A stretch of 64,000 nt of DNA from Natronobeatus ordinarius (GCF_024362485.1 NZ_CP101456.1:3906001-3970000); one strand, 5' to 3'; shown: positions 16,223-24,194, counted from the first letter of the stretch. Translations and numbers: made by a program. Notes: a model not told the origin generated them from the sequence alone.

Positions 16223-17509
16223 ATGACCGGAACCGACGAGTACGAGACGAGCCACGTCGTCACGGCGTTCCTCCGGAGCCGTGGCGAGGTGTTACTGTGC
16301 AGGCGAAGCGACGACGTCGGCACGTATCAGGGTGCCTGGGGCGCCGTTTCGGGCTTCGCCGAGGGCGACCCCGACGCCCAGGTCCGGGCCGAAATCGCCG
16401 AGGAGACGGGACTCGAGGAGGCGGTCTCGCTGGTCCGCTCCGCCCACCCGATCCGGTTCGAAGACCCCGACCTCGGCCGCGAGTGGGTCGTCCACCCGTA
16501 CCTCTTCGACTGTGAGCGCCGCGACGTCGAACTGAGCGCGGAACACGACGACGCCGAGTGGATCGCGCCGACGGCGATCCTCACCGGCGACCGCGAGACG
16601 GTACCGAAGCTGTGGGAGGCCTACGAGCGCGTCGCCCCCACCGTCCGCTCGATCGCCGCCGACGACGAGCACGGCGCGGCTGCCCTCTCGATTCGCGCAC
16701 TCGAGGTCCTGCGCGACCGGGCGGGACTGCTCGTCCACGAGCGCGAGGTCGATGGTACAGATCCCGCCGAGGAGTGGGACGAACTCACGGCGCTCGCCCG
16801 GCGGCTGCTCGAGGCCCGGCCCGCGATGGCCGTCCTCAGAAACCGGGTGAACCGGGCGATGGCGAGTACAGAGGTGCGAAACGCGACTGCGGTGCTCGAG
16901 TCGACGATCGCGGGAATCGACCGCGCCCTCGAGGCCGATGAACGCGCGGCGGCGAACGCGAGCGAGTACGTCGAGGGCGCGGTGCTGACGCTCTCGCGGT
17001 CGGGAACGGTGCTCGAGGCGCTCCGGGCTGGCGACCCCTCGCGCGTGTTCGTCGCCGAGTCGCGGCCGCGGTGTGAGGGCGTCGACGTCGCCGAGGCGCT
17101 GTCGACGGCGGTGCCGGTGACGCTGCACACCGACGCGGCGGCGGCGCACGTCCTCTCGCGGGAGCGGGTCGACTGCGTGCTCGTCGGGGCCGACACCGTC
17201 CTGCCCGACGGTCGCGTCGTGAACAAGACCGGGACGCGAGCGCTGGCGATCGCCGCCGCCCGAGAGGGCGTGCCGGTGTACGCCGTGGCCGCCACGGACA
17301 AGACCTCGACGCGCGAGTCGATCAACCTCGAGTCCGGTTCGAGAAACGCCGTCTACGAGGGCGACGCGACACTCGACGTGCTAAACCCGACGTTCGACGT
17401 GACCCCTGCCGACTGCCTGACGGGAATCGTCACCGAACGCGGGACGCGCTCGAGTGTGGAACTCGAGGGGGTGGCCGCGGAGTTGCGGGGACTCGAGGGG
17501 TGGGGCTGA
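16223..17509 (+). CDS. Nudix hydrolase fused to an eIF2B/ribose-bisphosphate-isomerase-like domain
   Basis: A 428-residue two-domain protein. Residues 1-140 form a Nudix fold with GFAEGDPDAQVRAEIAEETG at 44-63; the arginine expected before the catalytic E is alanine (A56) but E57 and E60-E61 are kept. Residues of about 190-428 match the eIF2B-alpha/R15P-isomerase/MtnA superfamily: VLTLSRSGTVLEAL, VFVAESRPRCEG, VLVGADTVLPDGRVVNKTGT and VYAVAATDK. The catalytic cysteine of R15P isomerases (THC-N-S) is replaced by T-L-S-R-S near 256-260, so isomerase activity is doubtful. The fusion probably senses or cleans up a nucleotide or sugar phosphate. Confidence 0.82.
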   Translation: MTGTDEYETSHVVTAFLRSRGEVLLCRRSDDVGTYQGAWGAVSGFAEGDPDAQVRAEIAEETGLEEAVSLVRSAHPIRFEDPDLGREWVVHPYLFDCERRDVELSAEHDDAEWIAPTAILTGDRETVPKLWEAYERVAPTVRSIAADDEHGAAALSIRALEVLRDRAGLLVHEREVDGTDPAEEWDELTALARRLLEARPAMAVLRNRVNRAMASTEVRNATAVLESTIAGIDRALEADERAAANASEYVEGAVLTLSRSGTVLEALRAGDPSRVFVAESRPRCEGVDVAEALSTAVPVTLHTDAAAAHVLSRERVDCVLVGADTVLPDGRVVNKTGTRALAIAAAREGVPVYAVAATDKTSTRESINLESGSRNAVYEGDATLDVLNPTFDVTPADCLTGIVTERGTRSSVELEGVAAELRGLEGWG

Positions 17510-17680
17510 ATCGACGGCGGTGGAACTGAAGCGACAGACGGAAAGGCCCACCGGCCCTAAATCGCGTGGGGCGGCCATGACGAAAAGTTACCCCCACCGA
17601 GCCCCGTGTGACGACGCTTTTCACCCGAGCCGCCCACCTTCGTGCGAAGATTGAATCTCCCCTCGTTCGTACCGGTCGGT

Positions 17681-18616
17681 ATGTCACCTACACTCGAGCT
17701 GTCGCGACTGGGTGTCCACGAATCGGTCGAACCGGTGTTTCCGCCGGAGCGACTCGTGACAGAGCTGTCCGACCTGCCGTTCGACGTGCGCGTGATCGAC
17801 GACGAGCGGATCGGCGACTGCGACGCCGTCGTCACCCTCGCACACCGCGAGGCCTTTTGTGACCTCGAGTGGGTCCACTCGATCCAGGCGGGCGTCGACC
17901 GGTTTCCGGAAGAGACGTTCGCCGAGCGGGGCGTCGTCCTCACGAACAGCACGGGGATCCACGACCGGACGGTCGGCGAGACCGTCGCGGGCTACCTGCT
18001 CGCGTTCTCCCGGCGACTGCACCGCTACGTCGAGAACCAGGCCGACCGGACCTGGGAACGCCCCGCGTGGGACGAGGCGTTCACCCTGCCTGGAAGCACG
18101 GCCTGCGTCGTCGGCACCGGGACGCTCGGGAGCGGCGTCGCCGAGGTCGTCGGCTCGCTCGGCGTTCGAACCGTCGGCGTTCGGCGCTCGGCGGAACCCG
18201 TCCCCGGCTTCGACGAGGTGTACGCCGTCGAGGACCTCCACGAGGCGATCGCCGACGCCGACTTCGTCGTGATCACGGTACCGCTGACCGACGAGACCCG
18301 CGGCCTGTTCGGTCCCGAGGAGTTCGCCGCGATGCGCGACGACGCCTACGTCGTGAACGTCGCTCGAGGCCCCGTCGTCGACGAGGGGGCGCTGATCGAC
18401 GCCCTCGAGCGGGACGCTCTCGCCGGGGCCGCTCTCGACGTCTTCGAGACCGAACCGCTCCCCGAGTCGTCGCCGCTGTGGGGGATGGAGGAGGTGATCG
18501 TCACCCCCCACTGTGCGGCCTACACCCGCGACTACTTCCGCGACGTCGGCGGGATCGTCCGCGAGAACGTCGAGCGACTCGGGTCCGGGACGGCGCTGTA
18601 CAACCGCGTCGTCTGA
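17681..18616 (+). CDS. D-2-hydroxyacid dehydrogenase
   Basis: A 311-residue NAD(P)-dependent enzyme interconverting 2-oxoacids and D-2-hydroxyacids. It has a Rossmann motif GTGTLGSGVAEVVGSLG near 142-158, then FVVITVPLTDETRGLF, VVNVARGPVVDEGALIDAL with the substrate-binding arginine, a FETEPLPESSPLW segment with the catalytic glutamate, and VTPHCAAYT with the catalytic histidine. The ATG at 17681 gives the usual short N-terminus; an ATG at 17642 would add 13 residues. The exact 2-oxoacid is not predictable. Confidence 0.88.
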   Translation: MSPTLELSRLGVHESVEPVFPPERLVTELSDLPFDVRVIDDERIGDCDAVVTLAHREAFCDLEWVHSIQAGVDRFPEETFAERGVVLTNSTGIHDRTVGETVAGYLLAFSRRLHRYVENQADRTWERPAWDEAFTLPGSTACVVGTGTLGSGVAEVVGSLGVRTVGVRRSAEPVPGFDEVYAVEDLHEAIADADFVVITVPLTDETRGLFGPEEFAAMRDDAYVVNVARGPVVDEGALIDALERDALAGAALDVFETEPLPESSPLWGMEEVIVTPHCAAYTRDYFRDVGGIVRENVERLGSGTALYNRVV

Positions 18617-18676
18617 CGTTCCCGTCGCTGCCGATTGCGACGTTGCTCTCGGTTACGAGTTGTTCGCGACAGCAAC

Positions 18677-18812
18677 GTGGGCTCGGGCGGATTTGAACCA
18701 CGGTCGGACGTGCTCGCTTCGCTGCGCGCGACCTCCCTGATTCGAATCCCGCAGTGCCGTCCGCACGGCTCACTGTCGTTCGCCGGCGGGCGGGCGTGAC
18801 GGGATTCGAACC
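18677..18812. repeat. Cluster of tRNA T-arm-like fragments
   Basis: Three T-arm-like motifs lie in about 135 bp: CGGATTTGAACC at 18688-18699, ATTCGAATCC in the opposite orientation at 18740-18749, and GGGATTCGAACC at 18801-18812. The first is preceded by TGGG plus a variable hexamer, as at the 3' end of a tRNA read in reverse, and is followed by GACGTGCTCGCTTCGCTGCG. The layout resembles the segment at 23929-24008. No complete cloverleaf can be drawn. It may be a remnant of integrase-mediated insertion. Confidence 0.5.
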
Positions 18813-18848
18813 GCTGACCGTTATGTGGCTGCGTCGGTAACGCCACCC

Positions 18849-20456
18849 ATGGAGTTCGAAGGCGAGTTTCCCAAGACGCTGCCCGCGCTGTTCTCGAAGG
18901 CGTTCGCCCGTCGACCGGAGCGAACCGCGGTGCTCACCGACGACGGCTCGCTCACCTACGGCGAGCTCGACCGCCGGTCGACCGCGCTCGCGAACGCCCT
19001 CGTCGATCTCGGCGTCGAACCCGAGGATCGGGTCGCGACGCTGCTGTCGAACCGGCTCGAGGGGCCGATCGTCGATCTCGCCATCTTCAAAGCCGGGGCG
19101 ACCCGGCTGCCGATCAACCCGACGCTGTCGACGGACGAACTCGCGTACCTGCTGGCGGATTCCGGCGCGACGACGATCGTCTGTGACGCCGACCGGACGG
19201 GCGACGTCGACGGGCTCCCGTCGGACGGCTCGCTCACGACCCGGATCGCCGTCGCCCGTTCGCTCGGAGCCAACGACGCGGCCGGATCGACGTCGCCCGA
19301 CGGGTGGCACGCGCTCGAGGCACTCGAGGACGCGGGCGACGCCGAGTCCGCACCCGACGTCGCCGTGCGCCCGGAGTCGATCGCCGGCCACTTCTACACC
19401 GGCGGGACGACCGGGAAGCCGAAGGGAGTGCTGTACAGCCACGCCTGCCTGACCGTCAACTTCTACGCCCACCTGATGGAGCTCGGCTTCTCGGACGCCG
19501 ACACGGGGCTCGTCTCGACGCCGCTGTCACACTCCGGCGGGACGTTCCTGCTGTCGGGGCTGCTCGCCGGCGGCACGGTCGTCGTCCAGGACGGGTTCGA
19601 CGTCGACCGGGCCGTCGCGGCCGTCGACGCACACGACGTGAGCTGGACGTTCCTCGTGCCGACGATGCTGTACCGGCTGCTCGACGCCGGCGTCGAGCCA
19701 GCCGACGTCCCCGCCCTCGAGCGGGTGATCTACGGCGCGGCCCCGATCCAGACCGACCGGCTCGAGGAGGCGATCGACCGGTTCGGACCCGTGTTCGTCC
19801 AGTTCTACGGCCAGACGGAGGTGCCGAACCTGATCACGACGCTCGACCGACGCGACCACGAACTGGCGCTCGAGACCGGCGACGAGGAGCTGCTTCGCTC
19901 GGCGGGGCGACCGTGTCTGCTCACCGACGTCCGCATCGTCGACCTCGAGACCGGCGAGCCGGTGTCGACGGGCGAGCGCGGCGAAGTGACCGTCCGCTCG
20001 CCGTACGCCTTCGAGTCGTACCACGAGCGCCCGGAGGCGACCGAAACGACCCTGCGCGACGGCTGGGTCTGGACCGGCGACGTGGGGCGCGTGGACGAGG
20101 ACGGCTACCTCTACTTGCTCGACCGGAGCAGCGACGTCGTCGTCACCGGCGGGCTGAACGTCTACACCCGCGAGGTCGAAGAGGTGCTCGGCAACCACCC
20201 CGCCGTGGCAGAGGTGGCCGTCATCGGCGTCCCTCACGAGGAGTGGGGCGAGGCCGTCCACGCGGTCGTGGTGGTCGACGAGGGAGCCGACGTCGACGCG
20301 GCAGCACTTCGCGAGTACGCCGGCGAGCGGCTCGCAGGCTACAAGAAACCGAAGGCCGTCGAGTTCGTCGACGCGCTCCCCGAGACGCCGCTCGGCAAGC
20401 CCGACAAGGACACACTGCGCGACCGCCACTGGGACGACGACCGGCGGATCGGCTGA
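18849..20456 (+). CDS. AMP-forming acyl-CoA synthetase family protein
   Basis: A 535-residue adenylate-forming enzyme starting MEFEGEFPKTLPALFSKAF. It has the P-loop FYTGGTTGKPKGVLYS near residues 186-201, the YGQTEVPN adenine-binding motif, a WVWTGDVGRVDEDGYLYLLDR hinge block and a C-terminal LPETPLGKPDKDTLR with the catalytic lysine. The family activates a carboxylic acid to acyl-AMP and then acyl-CoA. The substrate may be a fatty or aromatic acid. It overlaps no neighbour; an EamA exporter gene converges on it 3 nt after the stop. Confidence 0.85.
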   Translation: MEFEGEFPKTLPALFSKAFARRPERTAVLTDDGSLTYGELDRRSTALANALVDLGVEPEDRVATLLSNRLEGPIVDLAIFKAGATRLPINPTLSTDELAYLLADSGATTIVCDADRTGDVDGLPSDGSLTTRIAVARSLGANDAAGSTSPDGWHALEALEDAGDAESAPDVAVRPESIAGHFYTGGTTGKPKGVLYSHACLTVNFYAHLMELGFSDADTGLVSTPLSHSGGTFLLSGLLAGGTVVVQDGFDVDRAVAAVDAHDVSWTFLVPTMLYRLLDAGVEPADVPALERVIYGAAPIQTDRLEEAIDRFGPVFVQFYGQTEVPNLITTLDRRDHELALETGDEELLRSAGRPCLLTDVRIVDLETGEPVSTGERGEVTVRSPYAFESYHERPEATETTLRDGWVWTGDVGRVDEDGYLYLLDRSSDVVVTGGLNVYTREVEEVLGNHPAVAEVAVIGVPHEEWGEAVHAVVVVDEGADVDAAALREYAGERLAGYKKPKAVEFVDALPETPLGKPDKDTLRDRHWDDDRRIG

Positions 20457-20459
20457 TCG

Positions 20460-21377
20460 CTACCCGGACAGGGAGACGAACGTCGCACCCACGACGATCA
20501 CGAGCGCCGATGCACCCACCCGCCACGTGACGTGCTCGAGGCGTCGCGGGAGCAAGAGCAGGGAGAGGACGACCACGAGCAGCGGCGTGAGCTGCAACAG
20601 CGGCATGACGAGGACGACGGGGGCGACCTCGAGCGCCGCGAAATAGGCGAGGAAGGCAATCGTCGTCGAGACGCCGGCTCCGACGTACCACGCGGTCGAC
20701 GCGCGCCGGAGCGGAATCCGGCGGAGCGAGCCCGTCCACGCGAGGTAGCCGACGAACCCGATCGTCGCCACGCCCGCCATGACGACGATGCCGGGGAGGA
20801 TCGCCGTCCCTTCGACCAGCCCGATCGAAACGAAGATCGGTTCGATACCGATACAGATGGCCGCGCCCAGCGGGAGCAAGAGCGTCGTCCCCGTCTCCCG
20901 GATCGACTGCTCCGCTCGCGACGAAGCGGCCGTCTCCCAGGAGACGACCGCGAGCCCGCCGACGATTAACACGATGCCCAGAAAGTGAATCACCGTCAGC
21001 CGCTCGCCGAGAAAGAGCACGGCGAATATCGTCGCGAAGAGGACGTTCGAGGCGATCACGGGCGAGGTGAGACTCGCCCCAATCTCCTCGATGCTCTTGA
21101 ACATGAGGAGACGGGCGACGAACATCCCCGCGATGCCGGCCGCGGCGAACGCAGCGAACGACGTCGGCGTGAACAGGGCCGTGTACGGCGGCTCGTACAG
21201 CACCAGCACGGGCGGCGCGACCAGCACCACGTTACACCCCAGGACGACGAGCACCGCATCGCTCACCTCACCGTCGACCGTTCCTAACCGAATGCAGAGA
21301 AACTGGCCGGCGAAGCCGACGGCTCCGACGATCGCAAAGAGTACGCCGAGCGTCCAGTCCGATACCTCGAGCGGCAC
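20460..21377 (-). CDS. EamA/DMT-family exporter
   Basis: A 305-residue membrane protein with about ten hydrophobic segments in two similar halves, as in the drug/metabolite transporter superfamily. The first half begins LGVLFAIVGAVGFAGQFLCIRLG and ends with FLGERLTVIHFLGIVLIVGGLAVV; the second half ends with LEHVTWRVGASALVIVVGATFV. These proteins export small metabolites. The substrate is unknown; the convergent acyl-CoA synthetase gene gives no clear clue. Confidence 0.85.
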   Translation of the reverse strand: MPLEVSDWTLGVLFAIVGAVGFAGQFLCIRLGTVDGEVSDAVLVVLGCNVVLVAPPVLVLYEPPYTALFTPTSFAAFAAAGIAGMFVARLLMFKSIEEIGASLTSPVIASNVLFATIFAVLFLGERLTVIHFLGIVLIVGGLAVVSWETAASSRAEQSIRETGTTLLLPLGAAICIGIEPIFVSIGLVEGTAILPGIVVMAGVATIGFVGYLAWTGSLRRIPLRRASTAWYVGAGVSTTIAFLAYFAALEVAPVVLVMPLLQLTPLLVVVLSLLLLPRRLEHVTWRVGASALVIVVGATFVSLSG

Positions 21378-21518
21378 GCCAACGACTTTCGTCCCTGGAT
21401 GGATAACCGCTCTGGAATCCTCACCGCGGCATCGATACTGACTGCTGGACGAGCGTTTCGGCCCAGCTGCGACCGATCCGGCAGCCGTGCCGGTCGCTCG
21501 GCACAGCAGCTCGATGCC

Positions 21519-21812
21519 CTACCGTTCTGGAACGCCGTAATCGACGTGAACGTGTGGCGTACTCGGCGATTCCGGCGCGGGGACGCCGTTCCAGTCGACG
21601 AGGTGCACGTTGGCCATCCGACCGGAGAACCGAAAGCGCTGGACGCCGGTCTCGATCGCTCCTTCCGCCGCTCGATCCGAGACGACGACCGCTTCCTCGA
21701 GCGGGTCGGCGTCGACCATCTCGATCGCACCGTCGACGCTGATCTCGTAGTTCGAAGGAACGCCGCGTCCGATAATCGTGACCCGATTGGGGAGTCCTGC
21801 TTCAGGTGGCAT
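21519..21812 (-). CDS. Conserved haloarchaeal hypothetical protein
   Basis: A 97-residue acidic protein starting MPPEAGLPNRVTIIGRGVPSNYEISVDG. It is predicted to be a soluble beta-rich protein with FRFSGRMANVHLVDWNG in the middle. A minus-strand TTTATAG at 21836-21842 is 27 nt before the ATG, a strong leaderless promoter, which supports a real gene. I do not recognise a characterised family; its short length and lack of a signal suggest a small cytoplasmic protein. Confidence 0.6.
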   Translation of the reverse strand: MPPEAGLPNRVTIIGRGVPSNYEISVDGAIEMVDADPLEEAVVVSDRAAEGAIETGVQRFRFSGRMANVHLVDWNGVPAPESPSTPHVHVDYGVPER

Positions 21813-22648
21813 ACCTCGAAGAGTCGAGTACGGGGCTATAAACTTTCCTGTCGAGAAATCGGTAGGTGCACGAGACAGTGCGCCACGAGCGAATTCACCT
21901 GTTCACGCTATTTAGGGACTCTGGTCCGGTCAGAGGTGGCATCTACGAATTGCTTGGTTATCCGCTCGTTCAATTACTTCAAAGCTGATACCTCTGGCGT
22001 GTTCCGGGACGCTCTCGAGACCTCATCGACGTTCAACCGGTGTCAAAAACGGTTGTGGTCGTCCGGAGTGAGTACGAATTGAGTCCTGGGAGAAGACCGC
22101 TGGTTCAGTTTGACCTCCTCCACGCCCTGAGGACGTGGAATCCGCCCATCGGAGTTCCGCCGAGCGTGGCGTTCGAGGTTCCAACCCGCACTCGAGGGGA
22201 ACCGGCGACACACCGGGGGAACTCTCGTTTCCTCCCTGTATAGGGCTGTGGCCCGGTCAAACAGGCCCCATCGGAACCCGTGTCATCGCCGTGCGAACCA
22301 CCGCTAATTCGCCGCCCCTTGTGGTTCGGGGCCGGCATCTCACTGATTCCGTAGCACTCCGTACTACACGGGACCACAGAAAAACGGTTGCGGTGGGAAA
22401 TCCGACAGCCGCTGCCCGTGGTTGGTGGCCGCTGTGTCCGCTCAACCCCCGCCTGTTCGCTCCTCGGTTCCGACAGGGTGTCGGAATGCCCGTCCCCCAC
22501 GGGAAGGCGGGGGTATGCGCTCGCATCTCTATCACCACCGTACGGATCTCCTGCATCCAGTAAGAGATACCAAGCCTCGCTGTTGCCGCTGTTTGAATAT
22601 TTGAATAGAGCCAAATTATTTGAGCCAGCCGGTGTAAGTGCCAGTACG
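21813..22648. other. Non-coding accessory stretch containing an IS-like relic
   Basis: No haloarchaeal-style gene is visible in about 835 bp. The reading frames that cross it have no homology I recognise. The left 290 bp are AT-richer than the surroundings; the rest holds the IS-like relic at 22103-22520. Confidence 0.5.
22103..22520. mobile_element. Probable IS200/IS605-like relic, no transposase left
   Basis: The left end contains CAGTTTGACCTCCTCCACG and a hairpin TCCACG/CGTGGA (22119-22124 with 22134-22139). It resembles the TTGACCTCCTCC-plus-hairpin end seen at haloarchaeal IS200/IS605 (TnpB) elements. About 370 bp further on, CCCCC (22494-22498) and GGGGG (22509-22513) form a second hairpin. 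The interior encodes neither TnpA nor TnpB, so this would be a short non-autonomous or decayed copy. Exact ends are not determined. Confidence 0.4.
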
Positions 22649-23188
22649 ATGGTTGACTCGACCCAGAGATCGTGGACGGAGAGCATGAGCGGGCGTGAGC
22701 GCGTTCGACACGTTGTAGAGTTGCTGGACGAGCCAACGCCAATACAGGAGATCGCGGACCGCGCAGCCGTTTCGCGCGCAACGGCAGCCGACGAACTCCA
22801 GCGGTTGGAGAGCGACGACTGGGTCACCGAAACGACCATTGATGGCACGAAGGCATATGATCTGAATCCTGTCCGGATGCTCTTTGACGAAGTAACGGAC
22901 TTGATCGAGGAGCACTCGCGCGACGAGTTAGAGAGCCAGCTCACGGAGCTGAAAGCGGAGCAAGAGGAGCTCGCGGCGGAGTACAACGTTGGATCGCTCA
23001 CGGAGTTCCGAGAGCAACTCGCTACGGATGAGTTGTCGGCTGAAGAGCTCAGAGAGCGCCGCAACGTGATCGCTACATGGGAAGCGATCAACACGGAACT
23101 CGGGCTCGTAAAGCACGCGCTCCAGCTGTACGGGGACGTTGTCGAACTCACCTCGTCCCGAACTGACTCGCGTTCGACGTTCGCCTGA
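22649..23188 (+). CDS. DUF7342-type winged-helix protein, putative antitoxin or regulator
   Basis: A 179-residue acidic protein starting MVDSTQRSWTESMSGRERVR. Residues of about 20-80 form a winged-helix DNA-binding pattern (LDEPTPIQEIADRAAVSRATAADELQRLESDDWV). The rest is helical with a glutamate-rich coiled-coil region, matching the DUF7342 family of haloarchaea. Its stop overlaps the start of the next gene by one base (TGATG), so the two are coupled. Base composition is AT-richer than neighbours. The pairing suggests an antitoxin-like autoregulator, but no toxin has been shown for this family to my knowledge. Confidence 0.75.
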   Translation: MVDSTQRSWTESMSGRERVRHVVELLDEPTPIQEIADRAAVSRATAADELQRLESDDWVTETTIDGTKAYDLNPVRMLFDEVTDLIEEHSRDELESQLTELKAEQEELAAEYNVGSLTEFREQLATDELSAEELRERRNVIATWEAINTELGLVKHALQLYGDVVELTSSRTDSRSTFA

Positions 23189-23694
23189 TGGTTGTATTTC
23201 TCGCTAATCGGGCGAACCTGCAGAGCAAACGGCTCCACGACCGTATCCAGCAACGGCTCAGCGCCGACTGTGACAACGTGCGACAACGGCGTGCTGAACC
23301 GCGCGAAGCTGGCTCGTACCGTGTCGTTGGTGACGTGAATCCGCGTCAGTTCCTAAGTGATGACGCATATCCAGTAACGGCTGCTCGCGTCGAGATCGGA
23401 TTCCAACTACGAACGAGCGATCCGTATGAGTACTATTGGATCAACTGGATCGAGCCGGATCGAAGCCTGCTCGTCGGCTGGCATCAAGACGACACTCATC
23501 ACGACCTCGGTCCGGTACACCTGCAAGTGAACGACGGCTCAACGGTCGTCGCTCACGAACAAGCGCAATTCATCGACACGCATCCGCTTGACGTTGTCGA
23601 GCAGCGGATCAAATCGCTTCAGGATGCGATCCTCGCTGTCAACTGGGAGGGGGGACCCATCGGGTTCGATACCTCTTCGTCTCTCTTCGAGTAA
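23188..23694 (+). CDS. TumE/DUF6516-like small protein, putative toxin partner
   Basis: A 168-residue protein. The centre YPVTAARVEIGFQLRTSDPYEYYWINWIEPDRS, followed by GWHQDDTHHDLGPVHLQVNDG and FIDTHPLDVVEQRI, resembles haloarchaeal TumE/DUF6516-like proteins that occur next to winged-helix partners in toxin-antitoxin pairs. It overlaps the upstream DUF7342 gene by one base. The composition is AT-rich for this chromosome. The toxin role is inferred from gene pairing and resemblance, and the N-terminal 50 residues are unlike the family I recall. Confidence 0.6.
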   Translation: MVVFLANRANLQSKRLHDRIQQRLSADCDNVRQRRAEPREAGSYRVVGDVNPRQFLSDDAYPVTAARVEIGFQLRTSDPYEYYWINWIEPDRSLLVGWHQDDTHHDLGPVHLQVNDGSTVVAHEQAQFIDTHPLDVVEQRIKSLQDAILAVNWEGGPIGFDTSSSLFE

Positions 23695-23718
23695 TGTCCA
23701 AGATGCGTTTTGATTTAG

Positions 23719-23883
23719 GAAAGACGATCTCCGACCACCCCAAATTTCATCAACCATACAACCGTTTGGGCTAATTGGAATCCCAAGACGGAGGCGACCC
23801 GCGTTCAGGAAGTGAATCAACTAAACGGCGAAATTGAGGGGGCACCGATTTCCCCAAACGCCGTGAACGGAGCTGTTGAGCGC
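23719..23883 (+). pseudogene. Decayed reading frame next to the tRNA-Ile att-like repeat
   Basis: Between a TAG at 23716 and a TAA at 23884 there is an open frame without a start, encoding a stretch such as TTVWANWNPKTEATRVQEVN and then APISPNAVNGAVER. Beyond the TAA the same frame goes on (RRYRASKKRSEAEW) into the tRNA-like repeat at 23929. This looks like the C-terminal end of a gene broken by stops. I do not recognise the family. An alternative 26-codon ORF at 23694-23774 in another frame seems too short to be meaningful. Confidence 0.3.
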
Positions 23884-23928
23884 TAAAACCGGCGTTACCG
23901 GGCGTCTAAGAAGCGTTCAGAAGCTGAG

Positions 23929-24075
23929 TGGGCCAACTCGGATTTGAACCACCTCGAGACGTTCCGGGTCGCTTCCCGGGCTGCGACTCGCGTAATTCAA
24001 ATCCGAGTTCGATCCGATACTGGTGGCTCGCGATCTTGCTCGCCACCAGAATATGGGCCAACTCGGATTTGAACC
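23929..24075. repeat. att-like direct repeat of the tRNA-Ile 3' end, with inverted T-arm copy
   Basis: A 22-bp sequence beginning TGGGCCAACTCGGATTTG occurs at 23929-23950 and again at 24054-24075; the second copy is the 3' end and T-arm of tRNA-Ile. The ACTCGGATTTGAA inside the first copy (23936-23948) is repeated as an exact inverted copy at 23996-24008. A further hairpin CTGGTGGC/GCCACCAG lies at 24020-24027 and 24042-24049. Duplicated tRNA 3' ends are classic attachment sites of archaeal integrative elements, and here only 125 bp separate them. Confidence 0.6.
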
Positions 24076-24127
24076 GAGAGCCTCCACCTTATCAGAGTGG
24101 CGCTCAACCTGATTGAGCTATTGGCCC
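24054..24127 (-). tRNA. tRNA-Ile (anticodon GAU)
   Basis: Read on the minus strand, the 74-nt sequence folds fully: a 7-bp acceptor GGGCCAA/TTGGCCC, a D arm GCTC...GAGC, an anticodon stem CCACT/GGTGG with loop CTGATAA (anticodon GAT), a T arm CTCGG-TTCAAAT-CCGAG and a discriminator A. No intron is present and CCA is not encoded. It reads isoleucine AUC and AUU codons. Its 3' end is duplicated at 23929-23950. Confidence 0.96.
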
Positions 24128-24194
24128 GCTTCGCATCTTCCAGTTGCCGGCTGGATGGTTTAAGCGTTTCTTTCTCGCAGGGCTGTGAGAAGCG

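Noticed and set aside
15884-16323. Two minus-strand frames in the gap before the Nudix fusion gene
   Set aside because: They overlap the start of a well-supported plus-strand gene and have no recognisable transposase or other motif.
18793-18868. tRNA-like fold on the minus strand with a CAT anticodon-like segment
   Set aside because: The T stem does not pair properly, no matching acceptor 5' strand exists, and the acyl-CoA synthetase start lies within the span.
22105-23286. 393-residue minus-strand frame across the IS-like relic and DUF7342 gene
   Set aside because: Serine- and arginine-rich product with no motif; it is the antisense of the coupled plus-strand genes.
23694-23774. 26-codon ORF overlapping the TumE-like stop codon
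   Set aside because: Too short and without any support beyond the overlapping start; a competing frame shows decay of a longer gene.
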